From contig JANNXY010000058.1 of NCBI GenBank assembly GCA_031409775.1, forward strand, positions 1-36,507: a stretch of DNA of 36,507 nt, written 5' to 3'. The position numbers and the translations under genes were made by a program. The notes below the pieces were generated by a model. It saw only the letters and a list, made by a program, of their open reading frames with translations, was not told the origin of the DNA and searched no databases. Positions 21,801 through 29,920 of the stretch are shown here, piece after piece (position 1 is the stretch's first letter; the number at the start of each line of letters is the position of its first letter). This stretch comes from JANNXY01 sp031409775 (lineage in GTDB: Bacteria; Patescibacteriota; Minisyncoccia; Phycocordibacterales; CAIZIN01).

Positions 21801-22019
21801 AACAGAAGTTAAAACCTTTGTTCCACCACCGTCACCACCTTGAAACTCAGGAATGATTTCTAACTTATCACCAGGATTCAAAAGGTGAGTTTCAAATAGT
21901 TCTGATTTATATTCTCCATTGATTGCAATGCACAATCGATTTTCTTTTATTTTTAATTCTTTTAAAATATCATCTAAAACACACTGTCTTTCAACTTCAT
22001 ATATGCGTTTTATTTCCAT
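18828..22019 (-). CDS. Tail tip/central hub protein (lambda gpJ-like)
   Basis: A 1,063-aa protein, by size and position the tail tip hub. The first ~80 residues resemble a beta-grasp domain ending NPGDKLEIIPEFQGGDGGG, the tail-assembly I-type signature often fused to or next to J proteins. A hydrophobic segment (LTSVISIAAIVAASAINPAA, then GLSALQAAGLRTAVLVG) follows. The C-terminal two-thirds is beta-rich, with fibronectin-like stretches near the end (EGHITWDRDGCEAV). It presumably contacts the host receptor. It overlaps the NlpC/P60 gene by 10 bp. Confidence 0.85.
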   Translation of the reverse strand: MEIKRIYEVERQCVLDDILKELKIKENRLCIAINGEYKSELFETHLLNPGDKLEIIPEFQGGDGGGTKVLTSVISIAAIVAASAINPAAAGTTGLSALQAAGLRTAVLVGSTLLIGGIAILTRPDQDNKDDENKTNRPDYSLNSGSNSLRVNGPLPIVLGKIRCFPDFSAKPYNEYRYSTRNNFLAFGWTPNTVVYTNSTFILSSSLIEGGVTFNFDYEDVQGTPISNWAMQNSSPSSSYFENRNEAESEIDPIPGTTFIWESLVFITSNSVADPSFTNVFCLYSDLIENGLSATPITTTFNGSNYEFDFTFFEYEEDVSYTLILYNEVVKQTFNYGFGDLFISDSKIVQTDAGGSDGYRNFQSYFSDENTDNWPLEQAEPNFDIILDGVFFSNFGFVNGHVDTVDGGLLSNNTDFSYPNNYVFRQGPDKNNTFGIQLDIEGRIGRSDPVNGGIAALTREFEFQYKEKSSPTWLFFNQGITNPPGFSPYTINTSSVNNLYRETLYVDNLTPGNYEIRARKLDTDEIDKNNVCEIYLKRARFYQRDENYNYVAQNRQAIIVNSSSQIYGTLDRLSSLVSAKTWAWDGVSSYTWQETSNPADWYVYFARGGFINPESDGSFVYPFSPTEGWQNNADHPDNGERLFGAGKSDSEIDFDSIQAWWQFCDDNNLTFNALLDSKRNPLDVLYEIASVGRGSVTYTNGKLGVVWEDANQPVVAMFTPDNIIKDSFSINYLNQKTTDKIIGQYIDANEAYSSQVVEAIVPGVTNPIEETTINLWGVTNEDQAQRAINLIAARQLYQKRNITFSTDAEGMMFSKGDVVYLSHDVSQWGYSGRITDLEHDGTNIVNFGVSCMFDDSTTTVNIRDIHNNITTYSASVTNNRVYLTSPWPLINGPFYLNQAGSITNPASIFTGSYPDDFIFLAGNVATPGKKARIYEIRARSMNLLDMVCIDEENAMYAHEYDNTYVAPDDPSRIKAVVSNAGFIKKESGEGHITWDRDGCEAVSILISVNGGPSVPFIDNNSATIYSNQAWLYYGDGTTITAIISPVVVDTPFESISETLSFTI

Positions 22020-22390
22020 TTGTAGAAACCTTCAATTTGAATATTAAATTTTTTAAGGTCTTTCAGTGGCGTTAGGATTGAAGATTTAAATGATTCTGAC
22101 GTGTGCAAAACATAATCTTGATTGTTGATATGTAAGTAAGTACCAATATGAGAAAGCCTTCCACGACACAACAAAAGAACTGCGCAACCATGATTTGGAA
22201 GGGATAACTTTTCTTGCATAAAATCAAGTAGATTTCTTTTTACGGCAAGTGATAATGCAAACGGGCTTTTACATTCTGGGTGTATATAATCACCATATTT
22301 TTTACCAAATTCTTTTTCTTGAAACATGATTGCAAGGTCTGCGCAATTGGCCTTTGAATATGGAATTCCTATGTAGTTTTCGTATTGCAT
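22010..22390 (-). CDS. NlpC/P60-like tail peptidase
   Basis: A 126-aa cysteine peptidase of the NlpC/P60 superfamily: candidate nucleophile C16 in YSKANCADL, His81 in RLSHIGTYLHI, and a further His96 in YVLHTSES. Such enzymes at the tail tip (the C-terminal part of lambda gpK) cut peptidoglycan during DNA entry. The start is TAATG-coupled to the preceding gene. The gene is adjacent to the hub protein, as in lambda K-I-J. Confidence 0.8.
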   Translation of the reverse strand: MQYENYIGIPYSKANCADLAIMFQEKEFGKKYGDYIHPECKSPFALSLAVKRNLLDFMQEKLSLPNHGCAVLLLCRGRLSHIGTYLHINNQDYVLHTSESFKSSILTPLKDLKKFNIQIEGFYKWK

Positions 22391-22866
22391 TAAAATAATC
22401 CCGGAGCTGTTACCTTGTTATAAATTCTCGTGACTGATTGCTTATTGGCAAGATTATCGAAAGAAAGCGTACCTGTAACGCGAAAGGGGGATACAGTAAC
22501 GTTGACCAAATCAAGCGTTATATCATATTCCAAAACTTCTGGATCTGACCTTAGTATTTGAATAAAACGAACAGATGTATCAGGGCCACCCTGCAATTGT
22601 TCAAAAAATCTTGTCAGCGTTCTTGATACGTTATCAACAGCAAGTGTAGCTTTCGGCATTTCTTTTTCTTGCTCGCTTGGAAGTGCTACGTCAAACATAC
22701 ATGCTGTATATGTGATTCCATTGCTTACTACGTCTTTATTATCCCTAACTAATCGAATCGGATTGGTCAAAAGTGGGTTTGAAATCTCAATCAAGACAAT
22801 AGGCGACTCGTTAACAGAAGTACGAATCAAATTGGCTTTGAGCGTATCTGTAAAATTTCTAGGCAT
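22390..22866 (-). CDS. Tail tip protein, DUF1833-like
   Basis: A 158-aa beta-rich protein. The pattern SPIVLIEISNPLLTNPIRLV, then DVVSNGITYTACMFDVALPS and a conserved ATLAVDNVSR fits DUF1833, a siphophage tail family near the tail tip. AGAGG precedes the ATG at 22866, which is preferred over the in-frame TTG three bases upstream. It overlaps the preceding gene by 8 bp. Confidence 0.75.
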   Translation of the reverse strand: MPRNFTDTLKANLIRTSVNESPIVLIEISNPLLTNPIRLVRDNKDVVSNGITYTACMFDVALPSEQEKEMPKATLAVDNVSRTLTRFFEQLQGGPDTSVRFIQILRSDPEVLEYDITLDLVNVTVSPFRVTGTLSFDNLANKQSVTRIYNKVTAPGLF

Positions 22867-23212
22867 CAAATACCTCTAACTGAATAGAAGCGCGCCATTT
22901 TCTAAGCTGCGTATCTAAAGCAGAAAACCCTAGATTAAAACTTATAAACCTTGCGCGTGTTTCAGTCTCTGTTTCAGGGTCAATAAACTTAAACCACAAA
23001 GCACCCCGCCCAGTTGTATTATACCAGTCAATAAAATCCTGTTTTCTATGACCTGAAACATAAATATCAAAGCTGATACGTTTGAATCCTAAGCAATACG
23101 CTTCCCTCTGCTTTGCAAAACCTGATTCAAAATCACTTCGTAATGTTGTGGAAGTATGTTCAACGCTATAACTTTGAGCAACAATATCAACGTATGTAGG
23201 AAATTCAATCAT
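22859..23212 (-). CDS. Minor tail protein (lambda gpM-like position)
   Basis: A 117-aa beta-rich protein: RSDFESGFAKQREAYCLGFK, then DFIDWYNTTGRGALWFKFIDP, and an RKWRASIQLEV end. This sits directly after the tape measure, the position of lambda gpM and related tail-tip proteins. The start overlaps the tape measure stop (ATGA). Confidence 0.75.
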   Translation of the reverse strand: MIEFPTYVDIVAQSYSVEHTSTTLRSDFESGFAKQREAYCLGFKRISFDIYVSGHRKQDFIDWYNTTGRGALWFKFIDPETETETRARFISFNLGFSALDTQLRKWRASIQLEVFDA

Positions 23213-25257
23213 CTGCGCACCCCATACATGTTTTGAATGTTTTGAGACATTGGGCCGTTGCTTCGAGCGTCTTCCAAAAATGTATCAATGATTAATTGTC
23301 GACCGTCAAAACGTGTGCTTGCGCGAGCATTCACGGGTTGACTTGAATTGTTAATAACGTTAACAGCTACCCCAGAACTTCCTGAAACCGCGCCACCGTC
23401 TGCAAACGCTGGAAGTCCTAATCTTGATTTAGGATTGAATCCTTTTCCAAGACTATTAAGTTTATTGAGCAGACTAAGGCCAAGCATACCAGCTGATTTA
23501 GCATTGATCACGTACTCACCGTTAGAAAGCCATGCTGGGATTGAATCTGTACGAGGCCCACCAGGGCCAGAAACAGATCCACCTTCAGCAAACGTACCGA
23601 TGGGGCCGCCATCTTTAGCACCACCTGTTGTAGCAAATATTCCACCTAGATTTTTAAAAAGATTTGTAAAAGCTGCATTTAGTGCTGCATTTGTTAATGC
23701 ATTTAAAAGGTTTTTCCCCATATTTCTAAAACCTTCTGATACGCTTTCAGTTCCAGAAAGAATATTTGAGAAACCAGTTGTGAAGCTATTGGTGAAAATT
23801 TGACCTACCTGTGTAAGCTGAATGACTTCTTCTTTAATTTCAGAAAACTTTCCTGCCAGTGGCGTAAGGGTTCCTTCAACTTGTGCAAAGTCTTGTGCTG
23901 CATCTAGCGGAATATTAAAAGATCCTTCAAATGGTTTTGGTAAAGATTTGGCTTTCTCTGCTCTTTCCCTGGCTAATTCTTCGTCGGCTGCATCTAAAAT
24001 CTTTTTTGTTCTTTCATCTATTCCAGAAATTCCTTCATTAAATCCATCGTTAAAATCTTCACCAGTTTTTTTGCCACCTTCTTTTGCTTGCTGCGCTAGA
24101 ATATTATTATTAAGAGAGGCCTCAAGGTTTTCAATACTACCAGCTATATTGTCCCGAATAGAACTTGCTGCAAGCTTGATGACACCTAAAGCTGGTATTA
24201 ATACACCTAAAGCTGTAGGAATTTTTAAGATCGTATCAATGATACTTAGAAATGCTTTATTAATAACAATAGCTACGGATAGACCTAGATTTTTAAATCC
24301 ATCAAATGCCTCAGCCAGTGCAATTAAACCACCTATCATTAAGGCAATAATTCCAACAGGGCCAGTAAAAAACAAAAAGGCCAATCTTAATTTTGATAAA
24401 ACCAATAAAACAGGGCCAATGGACGCAGCCAATATTCCAAGCTTAACAGCTAAATCTAAAATCTTTGGATTTGTAGTTTGAAGATTTAGAACAATATCAT
24501 TTAGCTGCTTTAGAAAAGGGTTAATAACCTTAAATAAAGCACCGCCAATAACTTCCGCTAAGTCACCTAAATTATTCCTAAACTGTTGAATTGCTCCTAG
24601 TGAAGTTTCAGAAATAGCTTTTGCTGTTCCTTCAAACTTTGCATTTAACCGATCAATTATAATTCCTTGAGCCTCAGCTGCGCGACCTGATTCTACAAGT
24701 GATTTAATTAAAGCTTGTTGATCTTTTGAAAACCTAATACCTACACGAGATAGAGAATTGATGGCCTCAACTGGATTTTCTAAAGCCTTGGCAACTTGCA
24801 ATGTTGCACCTTGAAGATCGTTTCCTAAGGCAGCCGATAAATCTGTAACGGCTTGTTGCGCTTCAAAAAATGTTTGTTTGGTTAATCCTGGAATTCTTAA
24901 TAGCTGAGAGGAAACTTTTTCAAGAATTTCATCATCGCCAAATATAGAATTTTGCTGAATATTTTGGGAAGCTTTTTGTAACTCATCAAAAGTTAATCCG
25001 ATTCTGTTTCCAGTTACCTGTAAAGCTGACTCTACTTTTGCAATAGCTCGTTCAGCTTGACCGAATTCACGAAGTGCAAGCGCACCTAATCCAGCAAGAG
25101 GTGCTGTAATCGAAAGTGATAAACTACTCCCAAGACTTTCAAATTTTTTGGATAACTTGTCAGCACTTTTACCGAAAGATTCAAGACTCTGCTGAATTTT
25201 GTCAAAACCAGTTGTTTCAGCTTTGACGGTTATCTGTTCTACAAAATTTTTGGCCAT
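23209..25257 (-). CDS. Tape measure protein
   Basis: A 682-aa tail length determinant. The N-terminal 200 residues are long helices (IQQSLESFGKSADKLSKKFE), followed by hydrophobic segments (LAFLFFTGPVGIIALMIGG; LSVAIVINKAFLSIIDTILK) and a C-terminal part with GGSVSGPGGPRTDSIPAWLS and NGEYVINAKSAGML, typical of siphophage tape measures. At the usual ~0.15 nm per residue the tail would be about 100 nm, an inference. It is coupled by TAATG to the preceding gene. Confidence 0.92.
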   Translation of the reverse strand: MAKNFVEQITVKAETTGFDKIQQSLESFGKSADKLSKKFESLGSSLSLSITAPLAGLGALALREFGQAERAIAKVESALQVTGNRIGLTFDELQKASQNIQQNSIFGDDEILEKVSSQLLRIPGLTKQTFFEAQQAVTDLSAALGNDLQGATLQVAKALENPVEAINSLSRVGIRFSKDQQALIKSLVESGRAAEAQGIIIDRLNAKFEGTAKAISETSLGAIQQFRNNLGDLAEVIGGALFKVINPFLKQLNDIVLNLQTTNPKILDLAVKLGILAASIGPVLLVLSKLRLAFLFFTGPVGIIALMIGGLIALAEAFDGFKNLGLSVAIVINKAFLSIIDTILKIPTALGVLIPALGVIKLAASSIRDNIAGSIENLEASLNNNILAQQAKEGGKKTGEDFNDGFNEGISGIDERTKKILDAADEELARERAEKAKSLPKPFEGSFNIPLDAAQDFAQVEGTLTPLAGKFSEIKEEVIQLTQVGQIFTNSFTTGFSNILSGTESVSEGFRNMGKNLLNALTNAALNAAFTNLFKNLGGIFATTGGAKDGGPIGTFAEGGSVSGPGGPRTDSIPAWLSNGEYVINAKSAGMLGLSLLNKLNSLGKGFNPKSRLGLPAFADGGAVSGSSGVAVNVINNSSQPVNARASTRFDGRQLIIDTFLEDARSNGPMSQNIQNMYGVRR

Positions 25258-26036
25258 TATCTTCTTTCTTCAGCTACCAACTTGCAAAAGAAAACTTCAA
25301 TTACTTGATCCGGGTCAACTACAGAATCAATATATGCGTTCACTGTATAATTATAAGTACCACCAGCAATTACATCCTTATAATTAAAAGTCGCTGGAAC
25401 TTGAAGCCACATTGTGTCTCCAACAACGTTTCCAGCCATTAAATAAAGCGGTATGGTTTGTATAACAACGGCATCACGCAATATTTCAATATATCCTTTC
25501 GTTTCAGTTCCTACAGCCGTAGTATTTCTAACCCCAAAAAAAGAATTGTTGTTGGAACCATCACCGGAAATATAAATATCGATCGGATTTCCGGAAGTTG
25601 TAATGGTGACATCAAGATTTGTAACGGCAACAGGCGTTGTGCTTGTTGTTGAAAAGTTACCAGATGAAAGGCTTATATCGTAGTTTGGCGGCGGTAAAGC
25701 AGCGGTTAAAAGTTCGACAATATTGGTTCCGTCAAAGTAATAAAACTTATTTTGATTCACATCCCAAAAAATATCTGGGACATAAAGCTGCGTGGTTTGC
25801 CAAGTTCCGGGATCTGCGAACCAAGTTTCTACTGTTTTAGTAGAAGTAATTACATAGGCATCACCGTCACTTGCAATCGCTGGCAAGCTTGCTGTCGTTG
25901 CAATCTGTTCGATAATTTTTAGGCCACCAAAACGAGTATCAAGGAATCTTAAGTTTTGATTCATTTGATTTGTCCAGATAGAAAATCTGGACGTAATTTG
26001 ACCGATTAACCCACGAGCAAGAGTTGAAAACCCCAT
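25257..26036 (-). CDS. DUF2793-like tail protein, receptor-binding candidate
   Basis: A 259-aa protein with an N-terminal helical anchor (SRFSIWTNQMNQNLRFLD), then a module LPAIASDGDAYVI...GTWQTTQLYVPD...KFYYFDGTNIV (about 51-107) resembling DUF2793 fibre proteins. The C-terminal half is a beta-sandwich-like domain. The same module occurs in the neighbouring 305-aa protein, so the two are paralogous at the N-terminus. A GGGGGATAAT site precedes the ATG. Confidence 0.75.
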   Translation of the reverse strand: MGFSTLARGLIGQITSRFSIWTNQMNQNLRFLDTRFGGLKIIEQIATTASLPAIASDGDAYVITSTKTVETWFADPGTWQTTQLYVPDIFWDVNQNKFYYFDGTNIVELLTAALPPPNYDISLSSGNFSTTSTTPVAVTNLDVTITTSGNPIDIYISGDGSNNNSFFGVRNTTAVGTETKGYIEILRDAVVIQTIPLYLMAGNVVGDTMWLQVPATFNYKDVIAGGTYNYTVNAYIDSVVDPDQVIEVFFCKLVAEERR

Positions 26037-26037
26037 A

Positions 26038-26295
26038 TTATCCCCCTATTTGACGCTGACCTTTTAACAAATTAACAAAAACATTTTTCACTAAATTCAT
26101 TGTATTGCGCTCAGATTCAACCGCAGATTGTACGCGCGTTATTGCTTTTGCTGAATCAATTCCAACATCTACCATAAGCGGAATTGCGCACGAAGAAATT
26201 TCTTTTAAGCTTTGATCTGTATTTTTTTGCATAAGCTTCACCCACCAAGAACATTTTTCCTGTATGCATTCTTCTTTGGTGAGTGGACAAAACAT
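26038..26295 (-). CDS. Small Cys/Trp protein between the two fibres, 85 aa
   Basis: An 85-aa protein beginning MFCPLTKEECIQEKCSWWVK, a Cys-spaced motif with CSWW that recurs in small proteins of phage tail regions. The rest is helical. The ATG at 26295 follows AAAGGA and overlaps the preceding gene by 4 bp... no overlap is needed for the earlier in-frame TTG at 26313, which is less likely. Possibly a fibre chaperone, by position only. Confidence 0.55.
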   Translation of the reverse strand: MFCPLTKEECIQEKCSWWVKLMQKNTDQSLKEISSCAIPLMVDVGIDSAKAITRVQSAVESERNTMNLVKNVFVNLLKGQRQIGG

Positions 26296-26297
26296 GA

Positions 26298-27215
26298 TTA
26301 ATCCTTTGTACAAATGATAGCGTTGATATAAGCGTGTTGCGCAGATCCGTGAGATATATTTGTTGTTGATGTTGTGGAACTTGACGCAGATCCAGTATCA
26401 CCATCTAAACGAACACCAGTTACATGCGGGCTAGTAGTTCCGGGATTAGTTATGATATTAACATCTGCATACCTTTCAGAAGACCAAGAAGTTGCTGTTG
26501 TTAAATCCATAGGCATTTCATCATCAGTTGCTTCACCTGTTATTCTTGCCCAACCACCTGAATCTAAAGTGTGAGTATGTGAATGCGTATGATTATGGTT
26601 AAAATTTCCAAATGTTCCACCAGTACCACCGCCTGTAGTATTTGAAATTCTGACAAATCTGTCATTATTGGTTGCGTCCAGCGTCCAACCAACAGGCGCG
26701 GCAGCCTGAGTAAATATCATCGATGTACCGGCAGGAAATCCAGACGCAAGAGCTTCAATTTCTAGGTCGTCACCATTATCTGTGATCGTTATTCCAGAAC
26801 CTGCAAGAAGGGTTTTAAAATTGATAATCCCGTTGATTTTGTCGCGGTATACTTCTATTTGCCCGCCTACGTTTGCAGCGTCAACAACGCCACCAGGGCC
26901 GGAATCAAGTAGAATGTTTGTTCCGTCATAGACATAAAAATCTTGAAGTGTTTGATCATAGAAAGTCATTCCACAAGGAAGGTTAAATGTATACCAAGTA
27001 CCTTGTTGACGAATATAAATGAGACTTGAATCAACTAGGTATATTTCCCCATCAGTTGGCCCAACTGGTAAAGATGCAAGAGGTATTTGCGATATAACAC
27101 ATAGAGGCAAAAAGGCATCAATCTTTAAAGTGTTCTCATTTAGCTTTGTAAAATAATCTACTTCTGTTCCATCAAGATCATAATTCAAGCCCATTTTTTC
27201 GGTTATCGCTGCCAT
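26298..27215 (-). CDS. Tail fibre with DUF2793-like N-terminus and collar-like HxH tip
   Basis: A 305-aa protein. The N-terminal module LPVGPTDGEIYLV...GTWYTFNLP...FYVYDGTNIL (about 49-102) parallels the neighbouring 259-aa protein. The C-terminal half has GTSMIFTQAAAPVGWTLD, then HNHTHSHTH (about 207-215), and an AYINAIICTKD end, the phage tail-collar pattern. Alternating histidines in such tips bind metal ions along the trimer axis in T4 gp37-type fibres. GGGAGGAA precedes the ATG. Confidence 0.8.
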   Translation of the reverse strand: MAAITEKMGLNYDLDGTEVDYFTKLNENTLKIDAFLPLCVISQIPLASLPVGPTDGEIYLVDSSLIYIRQQGTWYTFNLPCGMTFYDQTLQDFYVYDGTNILLDSGPGGVVDAANVGGQIEVYRDKINGIINFKTLLAGSGITITDNGDDLEIEALASGFPAGTSMIFTQAAAPVGWTLDATNNDRFVRISNTTGGGTGGTFGNFNHNHTHSHTHTLDSGGWARITGEATDDEMPMDLTTATSWSSERYADVNIITNPGTTSPHVTGVRLDGDTGSASSSTTSTTNISHGSAQHAYINAIICTKD

Positions 27216-27217
27216 TT

Positions 27218-27804
27218 TTATTCCTCCCTAACTATCTTCATCATTTCAGGCGGCTTGCCGTCTAAGTCATCAATAAACCTTTTGATTTGTTTATTGTCCC
27301 CACTCATAGCCGTTGCCTGTACCACTACATCTCTTTTTATATTATCCATTCTTTCTTCTATAATGGCTTCATAAAAAGTAACTACTTGATTGAGAGTATA
27401 ATTTTTTATATCCTCAATTTTATGCCCGGCACTGATTAGGGCTTGGATGGCTCTTTTCCAGTCAATTGGTTCGCCTGGATTGCCCCCTCTATCCTTTTCC
27501 ATGCCAAAAAAAAACTAGGTTTATTGACCGCAACAATCGCCTCAATTAAAGCAACCAATTCGTGTGGGTACATATTTGAAATGATTTCAGGTTTAATCCC
27601 AGAAGCTTCAACACTGATTTTAATGATCTTATCCAAATCATTTTTAATCACACTCATGAAAGAATTGACCGGATCTTTAAAATCAATTGTTGGTAACATT
27701 TTCAAAACCTTATCAGTCTTTACAATGTTCATGGGTTTGATTGTATGTTCAATGTCTTTGTGTTTGAATATCTGTTCTACAGGTTCCAATAAATCTTCAA
27801 GCAT
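27218..27804 (-). CDS. Tail assembly chaperone, frameshifted long form (GT-like)
   Basis: A -1 frameshift in the T run read from 27514 to 27506 joins the 122-aa upstream frame to the downstream frame, giving 195 aa. After the slip, the downstream frame continues GMEKDRGGNPGEPIDWKRA and ends EMMKIVREE. Lambda gpG/gpGT uses the same design upstream of the tape measure; the long form binds the tape measure during assembly. The downstream frame's own ATG (27502) directly follows the slip site, so separate initiation cannot be excluded. Confidence 0.75.
27436..27804 (-). CDS. Tail assembly chaperone, short form (G-like)
   Basis: A 122-aa helical acidic protein (MLEDLLEPVEQIFKHKDIEH start), the unshifted product. 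AGAGGA precedes the ATG at 27804, preferred over the in-frame TTG at 27819. The slippery run T TTT TTT (27514-27508) is 13 codons' length before the end of common sequence, close to the stop as in other G proteins. It overlaps the upstream tail gene by 8 bp. The two receptor-binding genes lie between it and the tape measure, an unusual insertion. Confidence 0.75.
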   Translation of the reverse strand: MLEDLLEPVEQIFKHKDIEHTIKPMNIVKTDKVLKMLPTIDFKDPVNSFMSVIKNDLDKIIKISVEASGIKPEIISNMYPHELVALIEAIVAVNKPSFFLAWKRIEGAIQANQLTGKEPSKP

Positions 27805-28606
27805 AAATAGTCCTCTCAATGAAGTAGTCCGATAGGCCCGATCCTGAATATGGGACCGGTAAGACTCTTGCGGTTAGGGGTATAGTTAAAATACTACCCC
27901 CAATATATGACCAAGTTGTCACGGGATCAAACTTTACTCGAAAAAATTTAACAAGTTTATGTTCTTGATTCATAGCATTTCGACCTTTGAAAAATAGGCC
28001 GTATACTTGACGAGGGTTAACAAGGCTTTGAATTGATCGGTATTGCTGATTATTGTATGTATATGTTAGCAGCAACCCGATACTAGAATTGAATCCGGTT
28101 AGCATTGTAATACCCGTTTTATCCACGATGTAATCAGCACCTAAAACAAGGGTGGCCAATGTATCATCGCGCTTAACAACAACGGTCAAAGGGTCAACGA
28201 TTGGATGATTAAACTCGATGAAGTCACCTTCTTGAATGCTACGCCCAGCCGCTGGGACAACGGGCTGATCGGTTTCAGATACATCCGTGATTAAGACTTC
28301 CTCATGCCTTCCAAGAAAAGCAAGCTCCGTATTCTTTGCAGAAATACACGACACATTCATATTAATGGTTACAAAATTGGGATCAAAACAATTGTCTTTG
28401 TATGGAACGTTTAGATGAAGACTGGAATCTTCTGGATAATCAATATTGACAGTCAATTCCGTAGAATTACCCAAAGGACGGCCAACGTGATAGCCAGCTT
28501 GCTCACCACCGTAGCCAACGCCATAATCATAGCCCCACCCAGTAGTAAGCTGGGCAGGGCTTAAATAAATTCTCCCATAACCAAAATAGCATGGGCAACT
28601 TGACAT
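27797..28606 (-). CDS. Second tail tube paralogue, 269 aa
   Basis: A 269-aa beta-rich protein clearly related to its upstream neighbour: both begin with a Cys-containing short leader, a FGYGRIYLS-type strand, then ELTVNIDYPED, NMNVSCISAKNTELAFLG, and FFRVKFDPVTTWSYIGGS. By position it is a tail tube protein or a specialised copy (tube tip or decoration). The ATG at 28606 follows GGGGGAATTG, preferred over the TTG three bases upstream. Confidence 0.75.
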   Translation of the reverse strand: MSSCPCYFGYGRIYLSPAQLTTGWGYDYGVGYGGEQAGYHVGRPLGNSTELTVNIDYPEDSSLHLNVPYKDNCFDPNFVTINMNVSCISAKNTELAFLGRHEEVLITDVSETDQPVVPAAGRSIQEGDFIEFNHPIVDPLTVVVKRDDTLATLVLGADYIVDKTGITMLTGFNSSIGLLLTYTYNNQQYRSIQSLVNPRQVYGLFFKGRNAMNQEHKLVKFFRVKFDPVTTWSYIGGSILTIPLTARVLPVPYSGSGLSDYFIERTIYA

Positions 28607-28619
28607 CAATTCCCCCTAA

Positions 28620-29399
28620 CTATGGGAACATTTTGAAAGTAGCGCGTTTGGCGTTACCGTTTACATCCAAGTTACAAGGATCTTTCAGCACTTCACCAGA
28701 AACGTTTAAGCTTCCGAAAGTTGTTGAAATCAAAGCCGTTGCATCAGAAGGGCCAAACTTCACGCGGTAGAATGTTTCAGAAAATGTTGAACCGTCGTTG
28801 GCATTTACGCCTGAAACGTGAACTTCATATTCAGCATTCGCAACCTGCGCAATGTCAATCTCTTGTTGTGCAAGATAATCGTATGTAACTTCAATCACAG
28901 ATGGAAGCGTGATTGTAGTTCCAGCCGGGATATAAATGCCATCACCGCGAACGATATAATCTGTTCCTACAGTGTAAACAGGTACACCAGCAGGACCAGT
29001 TACAACAATAGGTTGTGCACGGTCTGGAAGGTGTGCAAGAACAACCATTGAACATTCTGCGCTAACATAATGTTCTTCATCAGTTGCCGTTCCAGCAATG
29101 ACTTCGGTTGTAGAACCAGCAAGAGCAAGTTCAAGGTTTTTAGTCTTGAAACATGTCATGTTCATATCAAGATTAACTTGATCGATTCTTTCTAGTGAAC
29201 AATAGTTTCCGAAAGATCCGTCCGTCAAATTCGGTACTGTTTCTTCTGTAGTTTCAAACGTCAAATTTAATTCTGTAACGTTTCCCACTTCGATCAACGC
29301 ATTTGTTGGCGGTGTCAAAGAAGTCGGACAATAAGAATCTAATTTTCTGATAAAAACTAATCCATTTCCAATAAAACAACATTTTGTATCGCAAGCCAT
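28620..29399 (-). CDS. Major tail tube protein, 259 aa
   Basis: A 259-aa beta-rich protein with parallel segments to the 269-aa paralogue (ELNLTFETTEE, NMTCFKTKNLELALAG, YRVKFGPSDATALISTTFG). Size, order (after the tail terminator candidate, before G/GT) and the strong GGGGGATTAAT ribosome site fit the abundant tail tube subunit. Which of the two paralogues forms the bulk of the tube cannot be told from sequence. Confidence 0.8.
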   Translation of the reverse strand: MACDTKCCFIGNGLVFIRKLDSYCPTSLTPPTNALIEVGNVTELNLTFETTEETVPNLTDGSFGNYCSLERIDQVNLDMNMTCFKTKNLELALAGSTTEVIAGTATDEEHYVSAECSMVVLAHLPDRAQPIVVTGPAGVPVYTVGTDYIVRGDGIYIPAGTTITLPSVIEVTYDYLAQQEIDIAQVANAEYEVHVSGVNANDGSTFSETFYRVKFGPSDATALISTTFGSLNVSGEVLKDPCNLDVNGNAKRATFKMFP

Positions 29400-29410
29400 A
29401 TTAATCCCCC

Positions 29411-29920
29411 TTAGTAGACATAGGTTGTTTGATAAATCGACGGCATCATCAGATAACCATCACTTTCCTCTGGTTCTGGCAACTCCACCAGCGCCAAAGG
29501 TTTCAAAACTTCATCCAAACGGATTGAATCATTGTAAGCTAGGATCGTATTTCGTACTAGTTCTTCAAATTGTGCGGCTTGCGGATACGCGCCTGTGTAT
29601 GTCGTTATTCCCGCTTGTACATCTTCTTGAAAATGATTTTGTGTATTGCGAGCATTCTTGACTTGAACACCAATCATCACGCGATGATCCATGTTAGATT
29701 TACAATTTGGCGGGTTACTTTCCCCTGTGAGTCTTGATTCCATAGGTTTGATAATAACACCATATGACCAACTTTTAGCATTTTTAAATATGCTCCAATC
29801 AGAAAAAACGAAAATATTTTTACCGTTAATGTCTGGCACGCCCGGAATACCGTGGTTGTTCAATATCGGTGAAGCTTTCAAGTAGTTAACAAGCGGATCA
29901 AGATAATTTATGCGAATCAT
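29411..29920 (-). CDS. Tail terminator candidate (lambda gpU-like)
   Basis: A 169-aa alpha/beta protein (IRINYLDPLVNYLKASPILN start, with ELPEPEESDGYLMMPSIYQT near the end). It lies between the gp36-like connector and the tail tube, where siphophages encode the tail terminator. The ATG at 29920 overlaps the preceding stop (ATGA); an earlier in-frame start is less likely. No unique motif proves the family. Confidence 0.65.
   Translation of the reverse strand: MIRINYLDPLVNYLKASPILNNHGIPGVPDINGKNIFVFSDWSIFKNAKSWSYGVIIKPMESRLTGESNPPNCKSNMDHRVMIGVQVKNARNTQNHFQEDVQAGITTYTGAYPQAAQFEELVRNTILAYNDSIRLDEVLKPLALVELPEPEESDGYLMMPSIYQTTYVY

Noticed and set aside
23822..24481. Plus-strand open frame of 219 codons
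   Set aside because: Lies wholly opposite the tape measure gene; Ser/Ala/Pro-rich composition is the mirror of helical minus-strand codons.
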